In this document: in pieces, positions 1 through 12,791 of the stretch
How the letters are laid out: the number at the start of each line of letters is the position of its first letter
How positions within the stretch are numbered: the stretch's first letter is position 1
DNA from: Gracilibacillus massiliensis
GTDB taxonomy: Bacteria; Bacillota; Bacilli; Bacillales; Amphibacillaceae
Assembly (NCBI RefSeq): GCF_001458115.1
Contig: NZ_CZRP01000012.1
Span: forward strand, 914,934-978,933
DNA: 64,000 nucleotides
Direction of reading: 5' to 3'
Translations under genes and position numbers: made by a program
Notes under the pieces: model-generated
The model's database searches: none
The model's input: only the letters and a program-made list of their open reading frames with translations
What the model was told of the DNA's origin: nothing

Positions 1-2034
<2,034 letters not shown>

Positions 2035-2038
<4 letters not shown>

Positions 2039-5000
2039 AGTACGATAGCCTTCCCTTCCACTGCAGGTTTTGCAGTAAATGTTGTAGAGTCAATCACATT
2101 TACGATCGCTTCTGCTGTGTCAAGGCTTGTTAAACAAGCAATTCCATGTTCTACAGCTTCGCGACGAATTCTAAATCCATCAGATCGAGGCTTTTTACCA
2201 GATGTCAGACTATTTACTACTACCTGAACCTCACCCTGTTCAATAATGGAAAGAACATTTTTACCTTCTGCACCAACTTTACCCACCTCTGTTACAGGTA
2301 AGTTTAAGTTTTTAATCGCTTGTGCTGTACCTGCAGTAGCATATAAATGGAATCCTAATTCAAAGAACCTTTCGGCAATCTGACATGCCTCATCCTTATC
2401 TTTATCGGCAACCGTGATTAAAACAGCACCTTCCATAGGTATCTTTAATCCTGATGCTGTTAAACCTTTATATAATGCTTTTTCTAATGTTCGGTCACGA
2501 CCGATCGCTTCACCAGTAGATTTCATTTCAGGCCCTAGCATTGTATCGACACTGCGTAATTTCTCAAAAGAGAAAACAGGTACTTTCACAGAAACCGTTT
2601 CTGGTTCAGGTAGTAAACCACTTTGATACCCGATATTAGCTAATGAATCACCAATAATACAACGGGTAGCTAGATTAGCCATTGTTACCCCAGTAATTTT
2701 ACTTAGGAAAGGTATCGTCCGACTTGCCCTTGGGTTTACCTCTAAAACATATACTTCATTTTTGTGGACGACGAATTGGATATTAATTAATCCTTTGACA
2801 CCTAATTTTTCTGCAATTTTAATCGTAGTTTGCACACACGTTTGTTTTATTTCCTCGGATAATCGTTGTGTTGGATAAACGGCAATCGAGTCACCTGAGT
2901 GAACTCCCGCTCGTTCGATATGCTCCATTACTCCAGGAATTATCGTTGTTTCCCCATCACTTATCGCATCCACTTCTACTTCAATTCCTGTTAAATACTT
3001 ATCAATTAACACGGGGTGTTTATGTTTAATATGATTTGTTTTTGCTAAATAGCCCTCAAGTTCTTCCTCATTGTAGACGATTTCCATTTGACTTCCACCA
3101 ATTACATAAGATGGGCGAACCAATACAGGATATCCAATTGATGCAGCGGCTTCTTTTGCCTGATCTAATTGACGAACACTTTTCCCTTGTGGTTGTGGAA
3201 TATTTAGCTCTTGTAATAATTGTTCAAACTTGTCGCGATTCTCGGCAGTATCAATTGCTTCTAGTGGCGTTCCTAGAATTCTTACACCTCTGCGTTCCAA
3301 TCCTTCTGCAAGGTTAATCGCAGTCTGTCCACCAAATTGCACAATCACACCTTCTGGTTGTTCTAATTCTACAACATGCATAACATCCTCAAGTGTTAAT
3401 GGCTCAAAATATAATTTATCAGAGACACTAAAGTCTGTTGATACGGTTTCCGGATTACTATTCATAATAATCGCTTCATATCCCGCTTCTCTTAACGCTA
3501 ATACAGAGTGAACCGTTGCATAGTCAAACTCAATACCTTGTCCGATTCGAATTGGGCCAGAACCAATTACTACTACTTTCTTGCGATCTGATACGATGGA
3601 TTCATTTTCTTCTTCATAGGAACTGTAGAAATATGGTGTTTCTGATTCAAATTCTGCTGCACAAGTATCTACCATCTTATAAACTGGCATTAATCCTGCT
3701 TCTTTTCGAAGTTGATAGATATCATCGACTTCTACATTCCAGACTCTTGCAATTTGTGTATCAGATAATCCAATCTCTTTTGCTTCTCGTAAAAGCTCTC
3801 CATCTTGTGGATGATCAGCTAATTTCGATTCAAGATCGATGACATTTTTCAATTTTTCTAAGAAAAAGCGATCAATTTTTGTTAATTCGAAAATTTCTTC
3901 AAGACTCATCCCTTTTCGCAAGACTTCAGCAAGTACATAAATGCGTTCGTCATCTGCTTTGACAAGTCGTTCTTTCAAGGTTTCCATCGATTGATCAACT
4001 AGTTTTGGCAAGTAAAAATCTTCACCACTTATATCTAATGAACGTATCCCCTTTAACATTGCTTCCTCGAAATTTCGGCCGATTGCCATCACTTCTCCAG
4101 TTGCTTTCATCTGTGTTCCTAATTGACGATTACCTAATACAAATTTGTCAAAAGGAAAGCGCGGGAATTTCGATACTACATAGTCTAATGCTGGCTCATA
4201 GCAAGCATACGTTGTACCTGTAATTGGATTCATAATTTCATCTAATGTCATACCGATCGCGATTTTTGCAGCAATCTTAGCAATCGGATAACCAGTAGCT
4301 TTTGAAGCTAGTGCCGATGAACGACTTACTCGAGGATTTACTTCAATAATATAATATTGGAAGCTATCTGGATCCAGAGCTAACTGGACATTACAGCCCC
4401 CTTCAATTTCTAAGGCACGGATAATTTTTAAGGAAGCAGAACGTAACATCTGGTATTCACGATCACTAAGCGTTTGAGATGGTGCAACCACAATCGAGTC
4501 ACCTGTATGAATACCAACTGGATCAATATTTTCCATATTACAAACCACGATCGCCTGGTCATTTTTATCTCGCATTACCTCATATTCAATTTCTTTGAAA
4601 CCTGCAATATTTTTTTCGATTAGACATTGGTTGACTGGTGATAACGATAAACCGTTTCTGGTAATTTCTTTTAGATCTGCTTCGTTATAACACATACCAC
4701 CACCAGTGCCACCTAATGTATAGGCAGGACGTACTATGAGTGGATAGCCAATTTCATCTGCAAAATCTAATGCTTCGTCTACTGTCGTGACAATTTGACT
4801 CTCTGGTACAGGTTCGTTAATTTCATTCATCAGCTTTCTGAATTTTTCACGATCCTCTGCATTCTGAATAGCATCTAATTTTGACCCAAGTAATTCTGCA
4901 TTATATTCTTCTAAAATACCTGATTCATCCAATGCCACTGCTAAATTTAAACCTGTTTGACCACCAAGTGTTGGTAACACGGCGTCTGGTCGCTCTTTAC

Positions 5001-5235
5001 GAATGATTTTAGACAAAAACTCTACCGTTAATGGCTCCATATAAACCGTGTCAGCTATCGTATCATCAGTCATGATCGTAGCTGGATTGGAGTTAGCCAA
5101 TACAACGGTATATCCTTCTTCTTTTAACGATTGACAAGCTTGTGTACCTGAGTAATCAAATTCTGCTGCTTGTCCAATTACAATCGGTCCTGAGCCGATC
5201 ACTAAAATCTTTTGAATATCTGTTCTTTTTGGCAT
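2035..5235 (-). CDS. carB: Carbamoyl phosphate synthase, large subunit
   Basis: Makes carbamoyl phosphate from bicarbonate, two ATP and the ammonia tunnelled from CarA. At 1066 residues it has the normal duplicated architecture. Each half starts with a KxxxIGSGPI-type segment (residues 10 and 555) followed by an ATP-grasp fold, with [12 protein letters not shown] in the first and [11 protein letters not shown] in the second. The C-terminal 130 residues form the MGS-like allosteric domain. The ATG overlaps the carA TAA (TAATG) and has a strong AGGAGG site inside carA. As part of the pyr operon it probably supplies pyrimidine synthesis under PyrR control. Confidence 0.98.
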
Positions 5236-6326
5236 TAGGCTTCCTCCTTCTGTGCTGCTTGATAGCTTGCAATATTTTCAATAAAACGATCAAATAAATA
5301 GTTTGTATCATCTGGACCAGGAGAACTTTCTGGATGATACTGTACGGAAAAGGCAGGATATACACTATGTTTGACACCTTCTACCGTTTTGTCATTTAAA
5401 GCAATTTGTGTTAATTCAAGATCTGTATCGTTTATCGATTCTTCGGTAACAGCAAACCCGTGATTTTGCGATGTTAAATACGTACGTTTTGTTTCGTAAT
5501 CATAGACTGGATGGTTAGAACCACGATGACCAAACTTTAATTTTGCCGTATCTGCTCCACATGCTAAGGCGAGTAATTGATGACCTAAACAAATTCCGAA
5601 GGTTGGAACAGTTGGTATCACTTGTTTAATCATTTCAATTGCCTCTGGCACATTCTTCGGATTACCCGGACCGTTGGTTAGCATAATACCGTCTGGTTTT
5701 AAACGCAAAATGTTTTCTGCATTATAATTATGTGGTACTACCGTTACATGACAGTTTCGTAGTGTTAATTCTCTTAAAATACCATGCTTCATTCCGAAAT
5801 CGACTAATACAATCCGATATCCTCGTCCTGGAGATACATATGGTTTTACCGTAGATACTTGTTCTACTTGATTTGTTAAAGGTTCAGCTTGTCTTACTTT
5901 TTCTAGTGCTTGGTTATCTTCATATTCTGCTTTTGTTAAAATACCACGCATCGTACCGTGTTTACGTAGAATCTTTGTAAGTTTTCTTGTATCAATTCCA
6001 GCGATACCTGGGATATTATTAGCCTCCAGGTACGTATTAAGACTTTCATCACTTCTAAAATTAGATGGAGTTTCACAAAATTCTTTTACAACAAAACCAA
6101 AGATCGATGGATTAATCGTTTCAAAATCGTCACGGTTAATACCATAATTCCCAATTAAAGGATATGTCATTGTCACAATTTGACCACAATAAGAAGGGTC
6201 TGATAATGTTTCTTGGTAACCAGTCATACCAGTGTTAAATACGACTTCTCCAATTCGTTCTTCGGTCGATCCAAATGCCACACCGGTAAAAGTAGTTCCA
6301 TCTTCCAGTATTAGTTGTCGTTTCAT
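5235..6326 (-). CDS. carA: Carbamoyl phosphate synthase, small (glutaminase) subunit
   Basis: Class I glutamine amidotransferase subunit that hydrolyses glutamine and channels ammonia to CarB. The 363 residues consist of the N-terminal CPSase small domain ([15 protein letters not shown]) and a GATase domain with the nucleophile in [15 protein letters not shown] and the His/Glu pair in [11 protein letters not shown]. The start has a GGAGG site 7 bases upstream and lies four bases inside the pyrC end. Length and domain order are typical. Confidence 0.98.
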   Translation of the reverse strand: MKRQLILEDGTTFTGVAFGSTEERIGEVVFNTGMTGYQETLSDPSYCGQIVTMTYPLIGNYGINRDDFETINPSIFGFVVKEFCETPSNFRSDESLNTYLEANNIPGIAGIDTRKLTKILRKHGTMRGILTKAEYEDNQALEKVRQAEPLTNQVEQVSTVKPYVSPGRGYRIVLVDFGMKHGILRELTLRNCHVTVVPHNYNAENILRLKPDGIMLTNGPGNPKNVPEAIEMIKQVIPTVPTFGICLGHQLLALACGADTAKLKFGHRGSNHPVYDYETKRTYLTSQNHGFAVTEESINDTDLELTQIALNDKTVEGVKHSVYPAFSVQYHPESSPGPDDTNYLFDRFIENIASYQAAQKEEA

Positions 6327-7603
6327 TGTGTAACCTCCTGATATACTGTTTCACCTTTATAAATGGTAGCGACTGGCTTGCCAGTTACTTGCCATTGATG
6401 AAATGGTGTATTTTTTCCTTTTGACAAAAAGCTGTCTTTGTCGATCGAATAAATAGTTTCAGTATCTAATAGTGTCAAGTCAGCACTTTGTCCGATTTCA
6501 ATAGCTCCAAACGGTAATCCAAATGTCGAAGCTGGTTTGACTGTTAACCAGTCGATTAATTGTTTAAGGGTAAAAATGTTCTTTTCTACAAAATGAGTAT
6601 GCAATAGAGAAAAAGCTGTCTCGAATCCAACAATTCCAAAAGGTGCCTCTTCCATTCCGTGCGCTTTTTCTTCATGTGTGTGTGGCGCATGATCGGTTGC
6701 AATGAAATCAATCGTACCATCAAGCAATCCATCGATTAAGGCTTGTTGATCGTCCGTTGCACGTAATGGTGGATTCATTTTATAATTGGCATCATTCTCA
6801 TTAATCGCATTTTCATTGATTAATAGATGGTGAGGGGTTACTTCTGCTGTAACACGAATTCCTGCTTTTTTAGCATCACGGATTACACGTACAGATTCTT
6901 TTGTACTCACGTGGCATACATGATAATGACAACCTGCTGCTTCTGCTAACAACACGTCTCTAGCAATCTGAACAGATTCACATACTGAAGGAATTCCTGG
7001 CAATCCCAATTTCTGACTTACTTCGCCATCGTGCATGACACCACCGTGAATTAACGTATTGTCCTCACAATGAGCAACTACCGGCATATCAATCTCTGCA
7101 GCGCGTTTCATCGCCTGTAGCATCATGTCTGATGATTGGATGCCAACACCATCATCTGTAAAGGCAAAAGCTCCTGCTTCTTTTAAGCTCTTCATATCTG
7201 TTAATTTGTCGCCGATTAACCTTTCTGTGATCGATCCATAAGGTAAAACACGAATCGATGCCGTTTCTTTTATTTTTTGTTGAATGGAATCTAAAACTTC
7301 CACTGAATCTGGAGTAGGTTGCGTATTTGGCATCGCACAAACTGTTGTATATCCACCTTTGGCAGCCGCTTTGGTACCAGTAGCGATTGTTTCTTTTGCT
7401 TCACCACCTGGTTCACGCAAATGTACATGGACATCGACAAAACCTGGAGACACAATGTGCCCTTTACCATCGATAATTTCTGCTTCAGGTTCATGTAACT
7501 TATTACCAATCGCCGCTATTTTTTCATCTTGAATTAATATTTCACATGGAAGTGTATCTCCATTATCCAATATTCGCTTGACGTTTGTTAAAATTTTCTT
7601 CAC
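6323..7603 (-). CDS. pyrC: Dihydroorotase
   Basis: Zinc amidohydrolase that cyclises N-carbamoyl-aspartate to dihydroorotate. The 426 residues contain the metal-binding HVHLREPG motif, HCED, a histidine-containing HVCHVST strand and the catalytic-aspartate motif TDHAPH, as in the class I bacterial enzymes. The start is a GTG preceded by AAGGGGGAAA, and it overlaps the last 41 bases of pyrB. No in-frame ATG has a comparable ribosome site. The overlap and the shared strand show coupling with pyrB. Confidence 0.97.
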   Translation of the reverse strand: MKKILTNVKRILDNGDTLPCEILIQDEKIAAIGNKLHEPEAEIIDGKGHIVSPGFVDVHVHLREPGGEAKETIATGTKAAAKGGYTTVCAMPNTQPTPDSVEVLDSIQQKIKETASIRVLPYGSITERLIGDKLTDMKSLKEAGAFAFTDDGVGIQSSDMMLQAMKRAAEIDMPVVAHCEDNTLIHGGVMHDGEVSQKLGLPGIPSVCESVQIARDVLLAEAAGCHYHVCHVSTKESVRVIRDAKKAGIRVTAEVTPHHLLINENAINENDANYKMNPPLRATDDQQALIDGLLDGTIDFIATDHAPHTHEEKAHGMEEAPFGIVGFETAFSLLHTHFVEKNIFTLKQLIDWLTVKPASTFGLPFGAIEIGQSADLTLLDTETIYSIDKDSFLSKGKNTPFHQWQVTGKPVATIYKGETVYQEVTQ

Positions 7604-8492
7604 TATAATTTCCCCCTTGATTCAGTAGTGATTCGATAACTGCCATTCTTGCTGCTACACCATTTTTCATTTGTTTAAAAATACGGGATCGTTCACACTC
7701 GACTAGGCGTGTATCTATTTCGACTCCTCGATTGACTGGAGCCGGGTGTAGGATAACCGCATGTGATTGCATCCTAGCTTCTCGATCAATCGTTAACCCA
7801 TAATTCTCTAGATAATCTGCTTCAGTGAATGCCTGGTGATCTTGATGTCGTTCGTGTTGAATTCGCAACAACATAAGTACATCGGCGATTTCAACTGCAT
7901 CGTCCATCGAGATATACGGAAAGGGTAATGTGTTATCTTGCCAGTCATTCATACCGGTTAAATAAACCTGACACCCTAATGTAGAAAGAGCAATCGCATT
8001 GGATCTGGCAACTCGACTATGCTTTATATCCCCTGCAATGACTACTTTTAATCCATTAAATTGGCGGAATTCCTGATAAATTGTAACTAAGTCTAATAAG
8101 CTTTGGGTCGGGTGCTCGCCAGTACCATCGCCAGCATTGATAACAGGGATAGATAAAGATTCAGCTAATTGATTGGCGATATTTTCTTGTTGATGTCGGA
8201 GCACAATTAGATTTGCACCAATGGATTCGAACGTTCGTGCCGTATCGTAAATACTCTCACCCTTCGTCACACTCGAAATATCCGACATAAAATCTAATAC
8301 TTCCATTCCCAACCTTCGTTGCGCCACCACAAAACTCATTTTTGTCCGTGTACTTGGTTCAAAAAAGAGATTTGCAGCAAAAAATTGTCCGTTAAGTGGT
8401 TGTACACCCTTCTGACTAATAACGTTAGCTCTTTTTACTAATTGGAGAATTTCTGTTTCAGATTTTTCTTTCATTGATACAAAATGCTTCAT
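7563..8492 (-). CDS. pyrB: Aspartate carbamoyltransferase, catalytic subunit
   Basis: Transfers the carbamoyl group to aspartate, the committed step of pyrimidine synthesis. The 309 residues carry the carbamoyl-phosphate motif [10 protein letters not shown], the [14 protein letters not shown] segment and HPAPVNRG near the C terminus. No pyrI regulatory subunit is present, as expected for a Bacillus-type trimeric enzyme. The start has an AGGGAGGA site. Only 30 bases separate it from pyrP, too few for its own attenuator, unlike B. subtilis, where a third PyrR site precedes pyrB. Confidence 0.97.
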   Translation of the reverse strand: MKHFVSMKEKSETEILQLVKRANVISQKGVQPLNGQFFAANLFFEPSTRTKMSFVVAQRRLGMEVLDFMSDISSVTKGESIYDTARTFESIGANLIVLRHQQENIANQLAESLSIPVINAGDGTGEHPTQSLLDLVTIYQEFRQFNGLKVVIAGDIKHSRVARSNAIALSTLGCQVYLTGMNDWQDNTLPFPYISMDDAVEIADVLMLLRIQHERHQDHQAFTEADYLENYGLTIDREARMQSHAVILHPAPVNRGVEIDTRLVECERSRIFKQMKNGVAARMAVIESLLNQGGNYSEENFNKRQANIG

Positions 8493-8522
8493 CTTTAGTC
8501 CTCCCTTTTTGAAGTGTATTAC

Positions 8523-9902
8523 TTATTCTTGATCATCAGGTTCAGCAAACATTTGTCCATTTCCATACCCTGACTCTTTATCAGGTAATACAAGGTTTAA
8601 AATAAGACCAATAAATGCGGAAAGTGCCATTCCAGCTATGGTTACATCAACATCTCCCAGCGGTATATTTATATAGGCTCCACCAATACCAATTACCAAA
8701 ATGACCGAAGAGATTACTAAATTTCTTTTAATACCTAAATCGATTTGATTATCAATAAGCATTCTTAGCCCACTTGAAGCGATGATACCGAATAATAGAA
8801 TGGAGACACCACCCATTACCGCAGTTGGAATCGACGCAATCAATTCTGTAATAATCCCTACAAAACCAAACAGTATAGCCAAAACAGCTGCTCCACCGAT
8901 GACAAACACACTAAACACCCTAGTAATGGCAAGTACCCCAATATTTTCACCATAGGTTGTATTTGGTGGTCCACCTAGGGCTGACGCTATCATGGTTGCC
9001 ACCCCATCACCAAGTATCGAACGGTGTAATCCAGGTTTTTTGATAAAGTTTTTTCCTGCAATTTTGGACAGAACCATTTGATCTCCAATATGTTCTGCTA
9101 CTGTTACCACTGCTACTGGAACCATAACTGCAACGATACTCAAACTAAACAAATCAGCGGGATTGTAATGAACAAACGGTATAACGAATTCTGGTACTAA
9201 GAAAATCGATTGTATCGCTTCTCCAAAGGACCCAGCGTTGATAATTTTATCCCAAGCAGCTTGGACACCACTTGCATCTAATATTTTGGAAGATGTAGTT
9301 GCACTTATGATTAAGGAATATAGATAACCCCCAATGATCCCTATTAAAATCGGAATAAGTCCGAAGAATCCTTTAAATAGTAAGGAGCCTATTACTGTTA
9401 TTAATAGTGTGACAATGGCTGCACTAAAATGAATGCCACTATATTCACCATCGACATTCATGGCCATGTCTATTGCTGTTGGTGCTAATCCTAAACCAAT
9501 AACAACTATTACGGGCCCAACTACGATCGGAGGTAATACTTTTATAATCCAATCGGTACCAAAAGTTGCGATCAATAGTGATAAAATTCCGTAAACAACC
9601 CCCGCCAAAAAGCTTCCGATCATCACTCCACCGGTTCCACCGATTGCCATCGCACTAGTGATCGGTGCAATGAAGGCGAAACTTGACCCTAAATATGCTG
9701 GTATTTGTCCTTTTGTTATAACTAAGTATGCTAGAGTTCCCAGTCCACTGGAAACCAGTGCTATTGCTGGTGAAAGTTCTGTTAAAAATGGTACCAAAAT
9801 GGTCGCACCAAACATTGCGAATAAATGTTGAATACTAAACAAGATCCATTTTGACATTTTTGGGACGTCTCTAATACCTAACTCCATATTTTTATCTGAC
9901 AT
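8523..9902 (-). CDS. pyrP: Uracil permease (NCS2 family)
   Basis: Proton-coupled uracil uptake across the cell membrane. The 459 residues are almost wholly hydrophobic and fit the 14-span NCS2 fold. Family features include YLGSSFAFIAP near residue 70 and the AEHIGDQ segment near residue 270 that holds a conserved glutamate of the substrate site. It lies second in the pyr operon, directly behind a PyrR-type attenuator, so salvage uptake is controlled with synthesis. The start has a GGGGAG site. Confidence 0.95.
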   Translation of the reverse strand: MSDKNMELGIRDVPKMSKWILFSIQHLFAMFGATILVPFLTELSPAIALVSSGLGTLAYLVITKGQIPAYLGSSFAFIAPITSAMAIGGTGGVMIGSFLAGVVYGILSLLIATFGTDWIIKVLPPIVVGPVIVVIGLGLAPTAIDMAMNVDGEYSGIHFSAAIVTLLITVIGSLLFKGFFGLIPILIGIIGGYLYSLIISATTSSKILDASGVQAAWDKIINAGSFGEAIQSIFLVPEFVIPFVHYNPADLFSLSIVAVMVPVAVVTVAEHIGDQMVLSKIAGKNFIKKPGLHRSILGDGVATMIASALGGPPNTTYGENIGVLAITRVFSVFVIGGAAVLAILFGFVGIITELIASIPTAVMGGVSILLFGIIASSGLRMLIDNQIDLGIKRNLVISSVILVIGIGGAYINIPLGDVDVTIAGMALSAFIGLILNLVLPDKESGYGNGQMFAEPDDQE

Positions 9903-9925
9903 GTCGCTCTCCCCTTTTTCTAAAT

Positions 9926-10026
9926 AAAAAACCTCTTTGCTGGTCGCAAAGAGGTAGACGTGTCATTTAAATGCACGTATCCTAAATCTGCGACCTTATA
10001 AGCATCTCTGTACTTGGTTAAAGGTC
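9926..10026 (-). promoter_or_regulatory. PyrR-dependent attenuator between pyrR and pyrP
   Basis: Three mutually exclusive structures can be drawn on the minus strand. (1) PyrR-binding hairpin 9992-10026, lower stem GACCTT/AAGGTC, upper stem AAGTA/TGCTT, hexaloop CAGAGA. It matches the consensus ARUCCNGNGAGGYU at 12 of 14 positions, and the two differences are an A-U pair replacing the C-G pair that closes the loop. (2) Antiterminator pairing GGTCGCA (9989-9995) with TGCGACC (9942-9948). (3) Terminator with a perfect 9-bp stem (9932-9954) and a T-run at 9926-9931. The binding hairpin begins three bases after the pyrR stop. Confidence 0.88.
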
Positions 10027-10028
10027 TT

Positions 10029-10595
<567 letters not shown>

Positions 10596-10619
10596 TCAAA
10601 GAGTAGGAAAATTGGTAAT

Positions 10620-10715
10620 AAAAAAATCCTTATTCTCCGTGGGAGATAAGGATTTGGACATACTTATAGTAATTTATCCGATACCTTTCCAGCCTCACGG
10701 GACTGTTTTTAAAGG
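10620..10715 (-). promoter_or_regulatory. PyrR-dependent attenuator in the pyrR leader
   Basis: On the minus strand, AGTCCCGTGAGGCT (10691-10704) matches the PyrR-binding consensus ARUCCNGNGAGGYU at every position. It sits in a hairpin with lower stem CCTTT/AAAGG (10684-10715) and the usual 5'-side internal loop. Downstream is a terminator, AATCCTTAT-TCTCC with its complement and one bulge (10625-10654), followed by a T-run (10620-10626). The loop of the binding hairpin (CCGTGAGG) can pair with CCCACGG in the terminator, which would be the antiterminator; that pairing is inferred. Confidence 0.88.
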
Positions 10716-10734
10716 ACTTTATGATATTGAGTTA

Positions 10735-10763
10735 ATTATGACAAAAAGTGCAGGTGAAGTCAA
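10735..10763 (-). promoter_or_regulatory. Sigma-A promoter of the pyr operon
   Basis: Minus strand TTGACT (10758-10763), 17-base spacer, CATAAT (10735-10740). The -35 overlaps the stop codon of the upstream rluD-type gene, and transcription would begin just ahead of the pyrR attenuator. Position and spacing make it the likely operon promoter. Confidence 0.75.
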
Positions 10764-11674
10764 TAACTTTTACGGATATTTTCTAATACTTTTGCAAATT
10801 TAGTTGGTAATGGTGCTTCAAATTCCAAAGCTTCCTTTGTTATAGGATGTTCAAACTGTAAATGGTATGCATGGAGAGCTTGGCCATCCACATCAATGCT
10901 TTTGCGCTGACCATATTTTGGATCTCCAACTATCGGAAAACCAATATACTTCATGTGAACTCGGATTTGGTGAGTTCTACCTGTTTCCAAAATACATTTA
11001 ACAAAAGAGTATTTTTCATGTAATCTCTCTAACACTTCAAAATGGGTGACGGCAGGTTTTCCTTTTTCTGTTACATCCATAAGTTGTCTGTTTTTTTCAC
11101 TACGGCCTATCGGTGCATCAACCGTACCATAGTCATGAGGAATATCACCATGAACGATTGCTTTATAGGCTCTTTTCATTGTCTTCTTTTTCAATTGTTC
11201 AGCCAATCTTTCATGTGCCAAATCATTTTTAGCTACCACTAATAAACCACTCGTATCTTTATCAATACGATGAACGATACCTGGTCGTTTGACCCCATTT
11301 ATTCCAGATAAATCATCACAATGAAACAATAGAGCATTTACTAATGTGTCTTCCTTATGTCCTGCAGAAGGATGAACAACCATGCCACTGGCTTTATTTA
11401 CCACTAAAATATCTTTGTCTTCATATACAATATCAATTGGTAGGTTCTTTGCTACCACATCTAATGGTTCTACTTTAGGGATCAGCCATTCAATTTTGTC
11501 TTCAGGTTGACATTTATAGTTTGGTTTGACAGTTTTGCCGTTTACATTTACTAAGTTTTTGTCAAACCATGTTTTAATTTGTGACCTTGAATAATCAGAC
11601 GAAATGGTTGCTAATAATTTATCAATTCTAACCCCTTGTTCTGCTTCATTAACTATGTATTCTGGTTCACTCAT
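10760..11674 (-). CDS. RluA-family 23S rRNA pseudouridine synthase (YlyB/RluD type)
   Basis: The 304 residues contain an N-terminal S4 RNA-binding domain ([18 protein letters not shown]) and the pseudouridine synthase domain with the catalytic motif [15 protein letters not shown] near residue 140, followed by RTHQIRVHM. It corresponds in position to B. subtilis ylyB, between lspA and pyrR. The substrate is probably large-subunit rRNA, as for RluD, but site specificity cannot be read from sequence. Start ATG overlaps the lspA stop (ATGA). Confidence 0.93.
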   Translation of the reverse strand: MSEPEYIVNEAEQGVRIDKLLATISSDYSRSQIKTWFDKNLVNVNGKTVKPNYKCQPEDKIEWLIPKVEPLDVVAKNLPIDIVYEDKDILVVNKASGMVVHPSAGHKEDTLVNALLFHCDDLSGINGVKRPGIVHRIDKDTSGLLVVAKNDLAHERLAEQLKKKTMKRAYKAIVHGDIPHDYGTVDAPIGRSEKNRQLMDVTEKGKPAVTHFEVLERLHEKYSFVKCILETGRTHQIRVHMKYIGFPIVGDPKYGQRKSIDVDGQALHAYHLQFEHPITKEALEFEAPLPTKFAKVLENIRKSY

Positions 11675-12144
11675 TTAGCTTGCTCCTTCTTTTTGTTTCT
11701 TTCATCGATGAATGTATAGATAAAAATAATGATCACGCCAACAACTAGTGCAGAATCCGCGATATTAAAAATTGGATAATTGTAAGTCCCAATGTAAATA
11801 TCAAAGAAATCAACGACTTCTTTCCGAAATAGACGATCAATAAAGTTTCCAATTGCTCCACCTAGCACAAAAGCTAGAGCAGTACCTAATAACATACTTT
11901 CTTTTGCGTATTTCTGGATGTAAAAAATAATAAATCCAATCACAATGATGGTGATAATATAGAAAAAGGTCATTTGTCCTTGTAATATACCCCATGCTGC
12001 TCCAGAGTTTCGATGTGATGTTAAATAAAAAAAGGATTCAATAAGGCTTATTCTTTCTCCTAATTCCATATTGGTCACGATCAACCATTTCGTTACTTGA
12101 TCGATCACGATTACTGCTAATGCAATTACATATACACGCCACAT
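11671..12144 (-). CDS. lspA: Lipoprotein signal peptidase (signal peptidase II)
   Basis: Integral-membrane aspartic peptidase that cleaves the signal peptide from prolipoproteins after lipidation. The 157 residues form four predicted spans. Family signatures are NSGAAWG near residue 47, GNFIDRL with the first catalytic aspartate near residue 101, and FNIADSALV with the second near 130. The lysine-rich C terminus is cytosolic. It is translationally coupled to the downstream rluD-type gene. In B. subtilis, ylyA lies between ileS and lspA; here that place is taken by a repeat. Confidence 0.96.
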   Translation of the reverse strand: MWRVYVIALAVIVIDQVTKWLIVTNMELGERISLIESFFYLTSHRNSGAAWGILQGQMTFFYIITIIVIGFIIFYIQKYAKESMLLGTALAFVLGGAIGNFIDRLFRKEVVDFFDIYIGTYNYPIFNIADSALVVGVIIIFIYTFIDERNKKKEQAK

Positions 12145-12289
12145 AACGTACCTCCAACATTTTCAATTCAAATGCAATAAATTACCTACACATTATACCA
12201 TTATAAATCAAAATTGAAAAAGAATGTAGATAATTATATCTTTTACACAATAGACATATATTGCGAACCTGTGACAATTTTGAAAGTTT

Positions 12290-12660
12290 GATAAGTGTTA
12301 ACCAAAAGCTCCGTCCATTTACTTCGCTTTCCGCGGGCACGGCTTCAACTTCCTCGGAAAGCAAAGGTCGCTTTCCTGCGGGATTTTCAGCTCGCGCTGT
12401 TCCCGCTGGAGTCTTCGTAAATGGACTACGCTTCAGTAATGTTCTACAAATTAAGTATCAGCTAGGATATTGATATCACAGCTTATTTCATCGTACCTGA
12501 ACAGAATTCAGCTCAAAGCGGAGGAAAAATGCGACACTCCTGGGGGAACAGCACGAGCTGAAGATCCACTTGGTAAAGTGCTTTTCTTTACCAAGTTAGC
12601 TTCAGCCGTGCCCCCGGAAAGGAAGTGTTTTTCCGTAGCGTTGGATTAGCACTCATCTGA
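12290..12660. repeat. Dispersed double-hairpin element RE1 (diverged copy)
   Basis: Non-coding, richer in GC than its surroundings. It has two hairpin halves like RE2-RE4: a left half with CTTTCCGCGGG and CCTGCGGGA, then GTTCTACAA, an AT-rich spacer, and a right half with GCTGAAGATCCACTT, a loop, and AAGTTAGCTTCAGC. The right half aligns well with the right halves of RE2 and RE4, the left half only in blocks. No terminal inverted repeats are seen, so the limits are approximate. It lies between ileS and lspA. The rest of the 12145-12791 gap holds only the ileS terminator. Confidence 0.75.
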
Positions 12661-12748
12661 ATACTTTTTCAATAATAGTTTGTCAGGTACTTCGCAGTTT
12701 AGATATACTATTGTATTGTTGATGTGGTTCCTTATAATTGTTATTAGG

Positions 12749-12780
12749 AAAGCCATGTTCCTTGGAAGGAACATGGCTTT
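12749..12780 (-). terminator. Terminator downstream of ileS
   Basis: Perfect 13-bp inverted repeat, AAAGCCATGTTCC with loop TTGGAA, located 12 bases after the ileS stop. It is symmetric enough to work in both directions, and it separates ileS from RE1 and lspA. Confidence 0.8.
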
Positions 12781-12791
12781 TGGTTTGTTGT

